Of a DNA stretch of 64,000 bases, positions 55,694 through 64,000 are shown in pieces. The position numbers were made by a program, and so were the translations under genes. A model generated the notes under the pieces. That model searched no databases. It was not told the origin of the DNA and saw nothing but the letters and a program-made list of their open reading frames with translations. Numbering within the stretch: position 1 is the stretch's first letter; the number at the start of each line of letters is the position of its first letter. Origin of the DNA: Crocinitomix sp. (GTDB taxonomy: Bacteria; Bacteroidota; Bacteroidia; Flavobacteriales_D; Crocinitomicaceae); assembly GCA_013138735.1 (NCBI GenBank), contig WTCE01000026.1, forward strand, positions 1-64,000, written 5' to 3'.

Positions 55694-56740
55694 CTAATTG
55701 TTAAATATCAAATCTGTTGCGACAAGGCCGGCTTTGAATTCGAATAAAAAATTGCCTGATAGATTATAGGCCATAATTATTGATGAATTCACGTAGCCGT
55801 TAGCGTCTATGCAAAATAAGCGCTCATTTGTTTTGTCAATAATTATTCCCCCGAATGTTTCGTAGCTTGATACATCCATAAAAGCAGTTGGTTCGACTGC
55901 TTCTGTTACAGTATTATATCTATATACCGCTTCTTCGCTCTCGTTGTAGAAATACATCCAATTATTGTAATAAGCCAATGAAGTTATTTCCATTTCAGTG
56001 GTTTCTAAAACCGTATTCGTAAGCGGATCAATGCGCAGTAATGCTGGTGAAACATCATCATAATTACCATTTGAAAGCAAGTAAATCTCGTCCTGATCAT
56101 CTACAATCATTTGGGTGCAATTGATGCGGGTTTCAATGGTTTCCTCAACTAACAAGGTCGACAAGTTAATTACCGACAATGTAGAGTCATAAATTGGGTA
56201 ATGCAAGCCGCCAGAATTCGAAACGTAAAGTTTATCATTGACAATTGCTAAGCCATCAGGATTTGCGCCTACATCTATTAAATCAATAACTGAATTGGAT
56301 ATGAGGTCAATCACGCCAATTGTTCCATCAAAATTACAAACAAAAGCACGAGTTCCATTAACATTAATATGCCTTGGCTCACGTGCATTTATGCCATCAA
56401 AAAATGGGATTTGTACAACTGTTTTTAAAGTTTTTCTATCAATAATTTCAACTTGACTAGAGATGTCCACAGCGATAATTATATATTCTGTCCCTCCAAA
56501 TGAATAGGTGTCGAAATCATTGGCCGTATCACCTAACCCTCTGCCATTCTCAGACATGAAAACTTGCTGATAGACTGTTGTTCCATCATAAAATGTTAAG
56601 GAGGCATTATTTTGTTCAAACAAACCTTCATTCAGCACCACTATACCTGACTCGTATTGAGCAGGAACGGTTGGTGGTTCTGGTTTTTTCTTACAGGCTA
56701 TTAAAACGAATAGCACAGTGATTAAGTAATAATATTTCAT
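55694..56740 (-). CDS. YncE/DUF5074-type propeller lipoprotein, BtuG-like
   Basis: The 348-residue product has a lipoprotein signal (MKYYYLITVLFVLIACKKK, lipobox LIAC) and repeated blades such as VEIIDRKTLKTVVQIPF, IGVIDLISNSVIDLIDVG and LSVINLSTLLVEETIETR, a seven-bladed YncE-like beta-propeller. Bacteroides BtuG, a surface lipoprotein of this fold, binds vitamin B12 with very high affinity at the BtuB receptor. Here the gene follows a BtuB-like receptor with a four-base overlap, in an operon behind a cobalamin riboswitch, so the BtuG-like call rests on context and fold. Direct binding is not shown. Confidence 0.8.
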   Translation of the reverse strand: MKYYYLITVLFVLIACKKKPEPPTVPAQYESGIVVLNEGLFEQNNASLTFYDGTTVYQQVFMSENGRGLGDTANDFDTYSFGGTEYIIIAVDISSQVEIIDRKTLKTVVQIPFFDGINAREPRHINVNGTRAFVCNFDGTIGVIDLISNSVIDLIDVGANPDGLAIVNDKLYVSNSGGLHYPIYDSTLSVINLSTLLVEETIETRINCTQMIVDDQDEIYLLSNGNYDDVSPALLRIDPLTNTVLETTEMEITSLAYYNNWMYFYNESEEAVYRYNTVTEAVEPTAFMDVSSYETFGGIIIDKTNERLFCIDANGYVNSSIIMAYNLSGNFLFEFKAGLVATDLIFNN

Positions 56741-58725
56741 TTAGCTAGCGAATATTTTAAGCGTAATTGCAGATATCTTCCTGGCATTGGAAAGCTACGA
56801 ATTACTTGATAATTCTTATTTAAAAGGTTCATTAATTTCAAATCAACCAAAAAGCTACTCTTTTCAAAATGTATCTTTTTAGAGATTCCTAGATTAATGT
56901 CTACAAAACCGGGTAATAGATTGGCATAAATGTTTTCATTCAAAGAAAAACGATAACCAGATATTAGTACGTTCGAACTAAAACTAAATCCTTTAACCTC
57001 CCAACTTACACCGCTCGTTGAAGAGTAATAGGGCGTATACGGGATTTGGCTCCCATACGTTGGACTCAAAATATTGGTAATATCTATAGAAGAATTGAAG
57101 GAGTGATTACTATTTAAGGTTAATTGCGATTGTTTAATCTTAAATACCACCAAGGCGCCAATATCAATACCCCGAATATCGGTTTCGCCTATATTTTGCA
57201 TACTCCAATTAAAAAGGTCTTTGGTTGGAATTGCTACAATTTTATTTTTAACCCGATTGTAGTAGCCATCAATTGTCAATTCTGCCGACCAATCTTTTTG
57301 TTCATGCCCATAAGTGATCCCTAAATTAAAGAGATTTGCATCCTCGGGTTCCAAACCTGTATTGCCAATAAAATTAAAATACAAATCATTAAACGTTGGC
57401 ATTCGAAAGGTATTCTTATAAAAAGCCCTAAAACGGAGTTCAGTTTTTGAGAAAGGGCGAAACCCCATGGCTACAAAAGGTGAAAACTTTAAGAATTCTC
57501 GATCCTCCGAAGTTGTGGATTCGTATGTGTCTTGAATGAATTGCGCCGTGACATTTCCATCCAGTTTAAACTTTCCGAACATAGTACTGCCACCAATTAC
57601 ACTGTTGTTTTGCAATCGAATTGGGCGACCCGTGATATTACTTCCAAACAAACTACTTTTAACCAGGTCCGTTCCAATAAAAACGCGCTCGTTTGGGAAA
57701 CGAAAAGATTTGGATAGTAGCGTACCGACATCTAGATTCTCCTGATAGTAGACCACATTAATAAAACCATCTAAGTTCAAATAATAAGGGTCTTGATAGT
57801 TGGTGAAATTATCTTGTAAATTAAAATGACTTTGTAAGTTCCATTTCCCAATACGCAGTTCATGTATAAGATTTAAACGCCAATCTTGATTCCACAATTT
57901 TTGATCATTCGACGGATTAAACAAGACAGCAGCACCCGGCAATTCTTGCTCATTTTTATTCAAAAAGGCACTAATCGTAATTTTATTTTTCCGTCCAATA
58001 AATCCACCGACTATCCGCGCCCTATAATTAAATAGCGCCGTGTTTAATCTGGTGTTAATAATATCCGCACTTGACTCTGGATGAATGAATTTATATTGTC
58101 CATTGCCAAATTTTACCATACCCTGGCCCCCAATAAAAAATCTTTTACCTAATCTCGTTTGAGCAAAAAGTCCTTTCTCGTATGCATTAATTGATGTTGA
58201 GTTGGAATAAAGTCCCAAGCGAAATTTATGCGGTTGACTGGCCAAAATTGAGTTTAAAGCAATGGTATTGGCTGGTATATAAGCCGAAGCTGAAGAACGA
58301 GAATCTACTGCTCGGCCAGAGCTAAATGAAATTTTTTCTAATCCAAATAATTCAAAGGATGATAAATTGATCACGCCAGTTTGCAAATTTGGAATTTGAA
58401 TACCATCCAATTGAACCGCAGTGTGACCAGCTCCAAGGCTGCGGAAGGAAAGCGTTTTCACACCACCTATTCCCCCATAATCGCGCAACTGAACACCCGG
58501 TATATATTTTAGCGCCTCACCTACATCTTTCGCTCCAAGCTGATCTAATTTTGCAGCTGTTAATTCAAAATGCGGAATGCTTGCGCTTATCACGGCTAAC
58601 CTCAAAATGCTGTCTTGCTTCGCGAAAACAGGAATAGTTTGCAAATATTTTGAAGTATCTTGGGCGCTACTTAAAAGCACAAAAAGGATGCAAAAACTCG
58701 TTGATATATAGCGTGTTAATTGCAT
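56737..58725 (-). CDS. btuB: TonB-dependent receptor, BtuB-like (cobalamin)
   Basis: The 662-residue product has a signal peptide and a TonB plug (LDQLGAKDVGEALKYIPGVQLRDYGGIGGVKTLSFRSLGAGHTAV, GVINLSSFELFGLEKISFSSGRAV; about residues 60-165). The beta-barrel ends KLMNLLNKNYQVIRSFPMPGRYLQLRLKYSLAK; the YQ-x-x-x-x-x-M-P-G-R tail is common in BtuB/CirA-type receptors. It lacks the carboxypeptidase-regulatory N-terminal domain of SusC-type receptors. The cobalamin riboswitch upstream and the BtuG-like gene downstream support B12 as the ligand. Confidence 0.88.
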   Translation of the reverse strand: MQLTRYISTSFCILFVLLSSAQDTSKYLQTIPVFAKQDSILRLAVISASIPHFELTAAKLDQLGAKDVGEALKYIPGVQLRDYGGIGGVKTLSFRSLGAGHTAVQLDGIQIPNLQTGVINLSSFELFGLEKISFSSGRAVDSRSSASAYIPANTIALNSILASQPHKFRLGLYSNSTSINAYEKGLFAQTRLGKRFFIGGQGMVKFGNGQYKFIHPESSADIINTRLNTALFNYRARIVGGFIGRKNKITISAFLNKNEQELPGAAVLFNPSNDQKLWNQDWRLNLIHELRIGKWNLQSHFNLQDNFTNYQDPYYLNLDGFINVVYYQENLDVGTLLSKSFRFPNERVFIGTDLVKSSLFGSNITGRPIRLQNNSVIGGSTMFGKFKLDGNVTAQFIQDTYESTTSEDREFLKFSPFVAMGFRPFSKTELRFRAFYKNTFRMPTFNDLYFNFIGNTGLEPEDANLFNLGITYGHEQKDWSAELTIDGYYNRVKNKIVAIPTKDLFNWSMQNIGETDIRGIDIGALVVFKIKQSQLTLNSNHSFNSSIDITNILSPTYGSQIPYTPYYSSTSGVSWEVKGFSFSSNVLISGYRFSLNENIYANLLPGFVDINLGISKKIHFEKSSFLVDLKLMNLLNKNYQVIRSFPMPGRYLQLRLKYSLAK

Positions 58726-58756
58726 CCTTTTTATTTCCTAATTCAAATTATATTCT

Positions 58757-60301
58757 TTATTGAATGATTAATTTTTGTTGGGTACTAATGCCATTTACGG
58801 TTGCCGAAACAACATAAATTCCCTTTGCCAAGCTAGAAACATCAATCGTGTTTAAACCTGTTTGATACGTTTGCGTTAACACTAATTTGCCTTGTCCATT
58901 AAGAATTTCAACTCTAGCATTCTCGCCCAATTCAATTGTAAACTCTTTGCTTGCAGGATTTGGATAAAGTGTCAATCCAGCGGTTTCCGCCTCATCAATA
59001 CCCCAAACTGCAAATCCAACTTCTGGTAAACTCGGCGGTGTCGCGGGCGACCAAGTTGAATAAGAACATCCAAACCAATCTCCATCAGACATTTCAGTGG
59101 TAATTCCTGCATTTACAATCCAATCACCTACATTTTGTGCACTCCAAGTACTCCAATAGTTTGGAGCACCAGCAATTCCATCTTCACCAGAAGCACCATA
59201 GCTAATGTCATTTAAAAAACCACCATCCAAGTTGAACATAAGACCAAAAACTTCTGCATCTTCTAAACCAATCATCACCTCTTGTGCTGTAATGGTTTCC
59301 GCTTCAAACAAGTAACCAAATGTATAAGATTCCCCTGGCAACCATTCATTAAAATCAATCACCAGTACTGCTTTATTCTCTCCCGTTCCAAAAATAAACT
59401 CTACGTCAGACAATGGAACATCTGCAGAATCTAAGGCCGAAATAGGGTTAAATGGTCGCCTTGCTGGCCACGCATCATAAGAACAGCCGAACCAATCGCC
59501 CGAACTAATGCTTGTACCTATTCCTGCATTCGCGGTCCAATCTGTTAAATTAGTACCACTATATGTATTCCAATAATGCGGATCAGCTGCTAAACCTGCT
59601 AAACCGTTGAACATAATATCATCCAAAAAAGGTCCTGCATTCACCAATAAATTAACATCCGCTGCAGCAATATCATTCAACATTGTTTCGGCATCCATTG
59701 CTCCATCAAAACGATATCCCCAAGCGTAGGTCATAGCTTCACCTGAAGGACCAACAACAAAATCAACTACTAAAACTGCCGAATCTGCTCCTTCGCCAAC
59801 CCAAAACTGAATCATTGAAGCGTCATAATTTGCAGATTCATAAGCAGGAAGTGGTTCTCCTGGAAGAATTGCTGGATCAAAATCGGTATAAGAACATCCC
59901 CACCAATCACCGTTGGCCAAAACTTCCGCCAAACCATCATTCGATTCCCAAGCGGTTTCTGCCGTTTTACTCCAAATTCCCCAAAAAGCAGGATCTCCAC
60001 TAACACCCGTATGCGCATTAAAGTGAATTTGAGTCAAAAAACCACCTTCAATTAAGAAGTCTAGTTTTGCCTCATCCGCGGCAATTGCAGTCAATGCATC
60101 TTCGCCCGTTACACTGCCCGTCGCATCAAATAAAAATCCCCAGGCGTACGAGGTGTCAACCGTTTCATCTAAAAAATCGATCACAATGACAGCCGTGTCT
60201 GGACCATCTCCAACATAATAAATTAAATCACTTTGCGTAAACTGAGATTTTCCAGTTAATGACGCGAGCATGATTGCTCCAAATAGTACTATTTTTCTCA
60301 T
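58757..60301 (-). CDS. Three-repeat T9SS-exported protein of the cobalamin operon
   Basis: The 514-residue product has a signal peptide (MRKIVLFGAIMLASLTGKSQ) and three tandem domains of about 130 residues (about 22-155, 157-290 and 292-430). Each has V-G-x-G-x-D-x-A-V-x-V-I/V-D-F, then YAWG-(F/Y)-x-F-D, a helix with D-A-L or M-L and AAD, a segment GFL-x-x-I, WxxWS or YSGT, and (G)DW-(F/W)-GCSY. A T9SS type A domain ends it (LYPNPASKEFTI, then LAKGIYVVSA). It is the first gene after the cobalamin riboswitch. I could not name the domain; a B12-binding or scavenging role is the inference. Confidence 0.82.
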   Translation of the reverse strand: MRKIVLFGAIMLASLTGKSQFTQSDLIYYVGDGPDTAVIVIDFLDETVDTSYAWGFLFDATGSVTGEDALTAIAADEAKLDFLIEGGFLTQIHFNAHTGVSGDPAFWGIWSKTAETAWESNDGLAEVLANGDWWGCSYTDFDPAILPGEPLPAYESANYDASMIQFWVGEGADSAVLVVDFVVGPSGEAMTYAWGYRFDGAMDAETMLNDIAAADVNLLVNAGPFLDDIMFNGLAGLAADPHYWNTYSGTNLTDWTANAGIGTSISSGDWFGCSYDAWPARRPFNPISALDSADVPLSDVEFIFGTGENKAVLVIDFNEWLPGESYTFGYLFEAETITAQEVMIGLEDAEVFGLMFNLDGGFLNDISYGASGEDGIAGAPNYWSTWSAQNVGDWIVNAGITTEMSDGDWFGCSYSTWSPATPPSLPEVGFAVWGIDEAETAGLTLYPNPASKEFTIELGENARVEILNGQGKLVLTQTYQTGLNTIDVSSLAKGIYVVSATVNGISTQQKLIIQ

Positions 60302-60442
60302 TCTTTTAAAAATTTAGACCAATTCAATTTTTTTTGGCCTGGTTAATAAAAAGAATAGCAACGAAGAATAAGCGCACAGAAACGTGCCACTTAACCTTTG
60401 CTTTTATCCCGAAAGCTGTGCACAAGGCACATTAGTTAATAT

Positions 60443-60640
60443 TTGAGGTTGGCAGGTCTTCTGACTTACTCCTTGCGCTAAACCCTTCCCGCGTCCTTCA
60501 TTTCGACATTTCGAGAACCTCAATGGTCTTCTCAATGCGCGGACGCAGTGGTGTTGTTTAACGTTTTGGAGCTTACAGCTGCGGGAACAGTCCAAGATTT
60601 CTTTCCGTTTTTCAGGAAAGGCACTTGATTCCCATTTTAA
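60443..60640 (-). ncRNA. Cobalamin riboswitch
   Basis: Read on the minus strand, it has GGGAATCAAGTGCC at its 5' end, then the conserved core CTGTTCCCGCAGCTGTAAGC, a variable arm, and the B12 box AGTCAGAAGACCTGCC near the 3' end. Those are the hallmarks of the cobalamin (AdoCbl-type) family. After the B12 box a GTGCCTTGTGCAC palindrome could be part of the expression platform. It lies 142 bases before the first gene of the four-gene operon and would turn it off when cobalamin is plentiful. A TACCTTTA at 60685-60692 could be the promoter's -7 box. The 63-codon reverse ORF here is a by-product. Confidence 0.94.
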
Positions 60641-60746
60641 TTCTTAATTCCCAATGTTGTTAGGGATGAAACCAAAACTCGGGGTAAAGGTAGTTTTTTT
60701 TTAGTCAATAGTTATTAGTCGTTAGTCATTAGATTTTTTTGTGGTG

Positions 60747-60809
60747 TTGTTCTTGGTACGATTTTAATTACTTGCGTTGCAAGTAATTAAAATCACTCGA
60801 ACTGACGTT
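60747..60809. repeat. Constant-flank hairpin element, copy 3
   Basis: Flanks TTGTTCTTGGTACGAT and CACTCGAACTGACGTT match copies 1 and 2. The core is a perfect 16-bp stem, GATTTTAATTACTTGC against GCAAGTAATTAAAATC, with the three-base loop GTT. A short TAGT-CATTAG-type tandem sequence precedes it (60703-60730). The remaining interval to 60973 has no feature I can name. Confidence 0.78.
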
Positions 60810-60973
60810 AATGGGGGTTATTAGTTTTTTGGGGTGAGTGTGATTATTGGGGTGGCGTGTTATTTGCATTGAATAATGCTTCGCGTAAGTACGGAAATTA
60901 CTGGGGTTTTAGGTGTGAGGTGATAAGTTTTAGTTCCTTTGAATTTTTACTTTTCGCCAGAGACTAGAGAAAA

Positions 60974-61600
60974 TTAAGTAAACTTATTTTCTAATGCAAA
61001 ACGGACTAGACCAGCCACGTTTTTTGAACCGGTTTTACTTAAAAGATTTTTTCTATGTGTTTCCACTGTGTATGCACTAATGAATAATTTTTCAGCTATT
61101 TCATTTGTGTTTAGCTCATTGCAGATCAATTCTAGAATTTCTTTTTCTCGGCGTGTAAGCTTGATTTCTGTTACAACTTTATCAGAATTAAAACTATTCA
61201 TGAAGATTTGCTGTACATCTCCTCCATAGAATTTATTCCCAGCTAAAACTTTATCAATCGCTTCATATAACTCTCCTTTAGACGTTGTTTTAAGCAAATA
61301 TCCATCCACTCCCACTTCTAACAGTTTTCTGATATAATTTTGAGTTTCATGCATGGTAAGCATGATTATTTTCACATTGGGATAATCTTTTTTTATGATT
61401 TCTGCCGTTGCAATACCATCCAATTCAGGCATACTAATGTCCATTATGACAACATCAGCTACGTTTTCTTTTAGTAAATCTATCACCTCAAGTCCATTTG
61501 CTGCGTGTCCTGCTATTTTATATTTAGCTGCTTCATCAAAAAAGGAGGCTATACCTTCTCTAAAAACGTGGTGATCATCCGCTAAAATTATTTGAATCAT
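60974..61600 (-). CDS. NarL/LuxR-family response regulator
   Basis: The 208-residue product has an N-terminal receiver domain (MIQIILADDHHVFREGIASF, phospho-Asp in VADVVIMDISMPELDG at about 54, Thr in IIMLTMHET and Lys in DGYLLKTTSKGEL). A C-terminal LuxR helix-turn-helix follows (KLTRREKEILELICNELNTNEIAEKLFISAYTVETHRKNLLSKTG). It overlaps the histidine-kinase gene by four bases. The target genes are not known. Confidence 0.95.
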   Translation of the reverse strand: MIQIILADDHHVFREGIASFFDEAAKYKIAGHAANGLEVIDLLKENVADVVIMDISMPELDGIATAEIIKKDYPNVKIIMLTMHETQNYIRKLLEVGVDGYLLKTTSKGELYEAIDKVLAGNKFYGGDVQQIFMNSFNSDKVVTEIKLTRREKEILELICNELNTNEIAEKLFISAYTVETHRKNLLSKTGSKNVAGLVRFALENKFT

Positions 61601-63411
61601 AATGGAATATTAATAATAATTATTGTTCCACGACCTATAACTGAGTCGTAATTAACTGTTCCACCTAATTTTTCTACCCTATTATTGATTCCAGTCAGTC
61701 CTAATCCGTTTAATCTTGCATTGTCCAACACAAATCCAATCCCATTGTCCTCATAAAGGATATTCAGCATTTTATCGTTCCTATTCAATTGTAATTCGAC
61801 CGTTTGAGCGTTAGCATGCTTCAGCGTGTTACTAATAATCTCTTGAATGATGGTATAAATCTCTTGCTCTTTCTTCTTGTCAAATTCAGGTAATGAATCA
61901 TCCATGAAAAAATCAACCTCCATTTTTTTGGCGGTATTTAAGATTGTTGCTAAATCTTCTAAGGCGCCTTTCAATCCCAATTTTGAGATACGACCAGAGG
62001 CTAAGTCATGTGAAATTCGTCTCACATCTTGTACTGCTTCACTTAACATACCGTTTACTTTATCAAACAAATCACGGTTTTCACTTTTAATCTCGTCGAT
62101 CTTTTGATCCATTAATCCAAAATGTACTTTTACTGCAGCTAACGTACCACCCAATTGATCATGTAAGTCTTGTGCGATTCTTTCACGCTCGGCATTTTGT
62201 CCTTCTAATAAAGCTGCATAAGACTTCGCTTCTTGCGTTTTGAGGAGGGTGTTTATTTCTTGATTTTTCACGTCTACTTCGAGAGAGTTGAGTTTTGATT
62301 TTTGTTTGGTGTTACGGCGCCAGAAGAAGAGAGCGATTGCGATTATTCCGAAGGCGCTTAGGAGGAGGTAGATTGTTAGGCGTTTGTTTGCGTCCTCGGC
62401 TTGAAATTTTTCTTTTTCGGTTCTTTCGAATTGGCCTTTTTGTTGAGCTTCTTGGGTTTGATATTTAGCCTCGTATTCGGCTGTAGCATCTATTATCGCC
62501 ACTTGCTTTTCAATTGAGTAAACGGAATCTCGGTATGAAATATATTCGTCAAACATGCTAACAGCTGAATCCGAATAATTCAATTTTACGTAGACCTCTG
62601 CTTTGGACAAAATTATGTAATCCAAATTTTCAAAATTCCCAGTCTGTTCAACTATTCTTTCCGCTTCTTGAAAGAGGTAAAGCGCTGAATCATACTGCCC
62701 CAATTCATATTTGCAAACACCAAGATCAATCACGGGTGAGATTGTCCTACCGAACGCACCTAATTCTAGATACTTTGCACGAGACAATCTATAATAAAAA
62801 ATGGCCCTTTCTAACCGATCGTTATTGTACTCAATATTTCCGAGATTTGTATATGCCGTAGCGACTCCTTCGGTATCATTTTGATCAATATATATTTGCA
62901 ATGCTTGAGTATGATAAAATAGTGCACTATCATAATTCTCAAGATTAAAATGAACGTTTCCAAGCCCCGAGTACAAACCTTTCAAATAATTTGGATTCCC
63001 GTCTTGTTTTTTTATGGTTAGGCTTTTATATAGATGCACTAAACCGAGGCTATCTTCTCCTAATGATAAGAGTAATCTAGAGAGATACTCGTGACTTGAA
63101 GCCGCATGAAGACTATATCCAAACTCCATGCGTATTTCAAGGGCGTTCTCTAGATAAATCTGCGCCGAATCTGGTTTTGCCGTAACACGATATATTTCAC
63201 CTAAAATCGAATAACACTTTGATTTAAAATATGGACTTTTTTCAACTTCCGATAACTTAAGAAATTTAAGCAATTTTCCCTTAACGATTTCGGGTTCATC
63301 ATATTTTATCCCTGAGCAATCATTTATTGCAGTTTCCAATTGAGTGGAATCCATTTTACAGTATCCACCGCGAGAAAGTATTAATAATAATATGATTATA
63401 AACTGTTTCAA
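61597..63411 (-). CDS. NarL-type sensor histidine kinase with TPR sensor
   Basis: The start is a TTG at 63411 (reading as MKQFIIILLLILSRGG), 12 bases after the upstream lipoprotein gene; there is no ATG nearby. The 604-residue product has a signal sequence, TPR repeats (about residues 50-300), a coiled coil and a transmembrane helix (LTIYLLLSAFGIIAIALFFW, about 345-365). A HisKA_3 domain (ERERIAQDLHDQLGGTLAAVK) and HATPase with DNGIGF follow. The predicted layout puts the TPR part in the periplasm. It pairs with the overlapping NarL-type regulator. Confidence 0.93.
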   Translation of the reverse strand: MKQFIIILLLILSRGGYCKMDSTQLETAINDCSGIKYDEPEIVKGKLLKFLKLSEVEKSPYFKSKCYSILGEIYRVTAKPDSAQIYLENALEIRMEFGYSLHAASSHEYLSRLLLSLGEDSLGLVHLYKSLTIKKQDGNPNYLKGLYSGLGNVHFNLENYDSALFYHTQALQIYIDQNDTEGVATAYTNLGNIEYNNDRLERAIFYYRLSRAKYLELGAFGRTISPVIDLGVCKYELGQYDSALYLFQEAERIVEQTGNFENLDYIILSKAEVYVKLNYSDSAVSMFDEYISYRDSVYSIEKQVAIIDATAEYEAKYQTQEAQQKGQFERTEKEKFQAEDANKRLTIYLLLSAFGIIAIALFFWRRNTKQKSKLNSLEVDVKNQEINTLLKTQEAKSYAALLEGQNAERERIAQDLHDQLGGTLAAVKVHFGLMDQKIDEIKSENRDLFDKVNGMLSEAVQDVRRISHDLASGRISKLGLKGALEDLATILNTAKKMEVDFFMDDSLPEFDKKKEQEIYTIIQEIISNTLKHANAQTVELQLNRNDKMLNILYEDNGIGFVLDNARLNGLGLTGINNRVEKLGGTVNYDSVIGRGTIIIINIPL

Positions 63412-63423
63412 ATCTGCGGTTCT

Positions 63424-63999
63424 TTAGTATGCTGGTTCTGGATGAGTAGTTGGATTGGCTGCAACAACTTTTTTCTTTCGCCCACCATTATCGCTCGTAT
63501 AAACTGTAAAAAACTCATATTTACCCCAGTGAGATTGCGTCAAAGTATATGAAAATGATTCAACACTTGGACTTAGTTTAGACTGTTTATAACCTAGCTC
63601 TAAATCAAATATGAATTGATTATTCAGACAATCAGAAGTTGTCGTATCAACTTCACGGATTACAACTTTTTTAATATAGATATTCGCAGGTAATTGAACA
63701 ACAAAAGATATATCATCATTATTAGAATTGCTATCAGTCATATCTGATTCTGACGGCAATGACATCCAAACTATGTCATCTGTTGCTCGGCTTTCATTGA
63801 GAGTTTTATTTTGAATTACTATCCAGTTTAAAACTTCACTTGGGTAGTCCAATGTATCAAGAATAGTGCCTGGGTCATCACAGATCTGTAATGTAGTATC
63901 TGAACTTACAATTTCTTTATTTTGATTCTCACTATGTTCATCATTCGAGCATGCGGTAATAAGGAAAGTTATTAGGCACAAATAAAATATATTTTTCAT
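63424..63999 (-). CDS. Lipoprotein preceding the two-component system
   Basis: The 191-residue product starts MKNIFYLCLITFLITACSNDE, with lipobox LITAC at about residue 17. The mature part is Ser/Thr/Asn-rich, with beta strands such as DISFVVQLPANIYIKKVVIREV and ESFSYTLTQSHWGKYEFFTVYTS and a basic stretch GGRKKKVVAA. It lies 12 bases before the histidine-kinase gene and probably shares its transcript, which makes it a candidate accessory sensor or output. No family was recognised. The ATG at 63999 is one base from the right edge, but the gene looks complete. Confidence 0.7.
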   Translation of the reverse strand: MKNIFYLCLITFLITACSNDEHSENQNKEIVSSDTTLQICDDPGTILDTLDYPSEVLNWIVIQNKTLNESRATDDIVWMSLPSESDMTDSNSNNDDISFVVQLPANIYIKKVVIREVDTTTSDCLNNQFIFDLELGYKQSKLSPSVESFSYTLTQSHWGKYEFFTVYTSDNGGRKKKVVAANPTTHPEPAY

Positions 64000-64000
64000 A

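Noticed and set aside
60404-60595. 63-codon reverse ORF inside the riboswitch
   Set aside because: It lies wholly over the conserved cobalamin riboswitch sequence and its product has no protein-like pattern.

Overview
The window comes from a low-GC member of the Bacteroidota, most likely order Flavobacteriales. Several things point there: at least seven secreted proteins carrying type IX secretion (T9SS) C-terminal sorting domains, including one of the gliding-motility-associated (CHU_C) type; TonB-dependent receptors with carboxypeptidase-regulatory N-terminal domains; DUF5686; TPR-fused sensor kinases; a monomeric NADP isocitrate dehydrogenase; and promoters that resemble the Bacteroidota consensus TTTG-N19-21-TAnnTTTG. 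Family or genus cannot be fixed from this sequence alone. No rRNA, tRNA or CRISPR array was seen.

Layout. 1-4.7 kb: the 3' end of an IS1595-type transposase, then a two-gene Gabija-like anti-phage system (OLD-family ATPase/TOPRIM nuclease plus UvrD-like helicase), then two 133-bp direct repeats flanking a doubtful 44-codon ORF. 4.7-12.5 kb: secreted T9SS cargo, a DUF2130 protein and small unknown proteins, separated by short palindromic repeats. 12.5-17.2 kb: LemA, a lipoprotein and a LytS/LytTR two-component pair, bracketed by an intact Fur-family (Zur-like) gene and a 46-bp copy of its 3' end. 17.2-22.4 kb: two palindromic operators, a TonB receptor probably under Zur control, an SDR protein, DUF4240, RidA and ArsC proteins. 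22.5-27.4 kb: two large T9SS cargo proteins. 27.5-42.3 kb: mostly housekeeping and signalling (histidine kinase, gpmI, tsaB, OmpA, truncated haemoglobin, SpoIIE phosphatase, icd, ispD, queA) with outer-membrane proteins and lipoproteins of unknown role. 42.4-49.7 kb: a vWA protein, a DUF4349 lipoprotein, an ECF-type sigma factor with an anti-sigma/serine-protease fusion, and an ABC transporter with its own GntR regulator. 49.8-54.6 kb: a DUF5686 outer-membrane protein, a repeat-rich non-coding stretch and small proteins, one resembling the C-terminal part of GldM. 54.6-60.7 kb: a four-gene operon behind a cobalamin riboswitch. 61-64 kb: a NarL-type two-component system with a lipoprotein gene in front.

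How genes fit together. The clearest functional unit is the riboswitch operon. It encodes a three-repeat T9SS-sorted protein, a BtuB-like TonB receptor, a YncE/DUF5074-type propeller lipoprotein resembling BtuG, and a second T9SS-sorted protein. It looks like a vitamin B12 capture and uptake system in which part of the surface machinery is exported through T9SS. The second clear unit is the Zur-like repressor and divergent TonB receptor, which share perfect or near-perfect 9-1-9 palindromes. The Gabija pair is the only recognised defence system. Non-coding DNA is rich in repeats: elements with constant flanks around changing hairpin cores, CCGATAGCTATCGG-type palindromes, and a 13-unit heptamer array inside the B12 operon.
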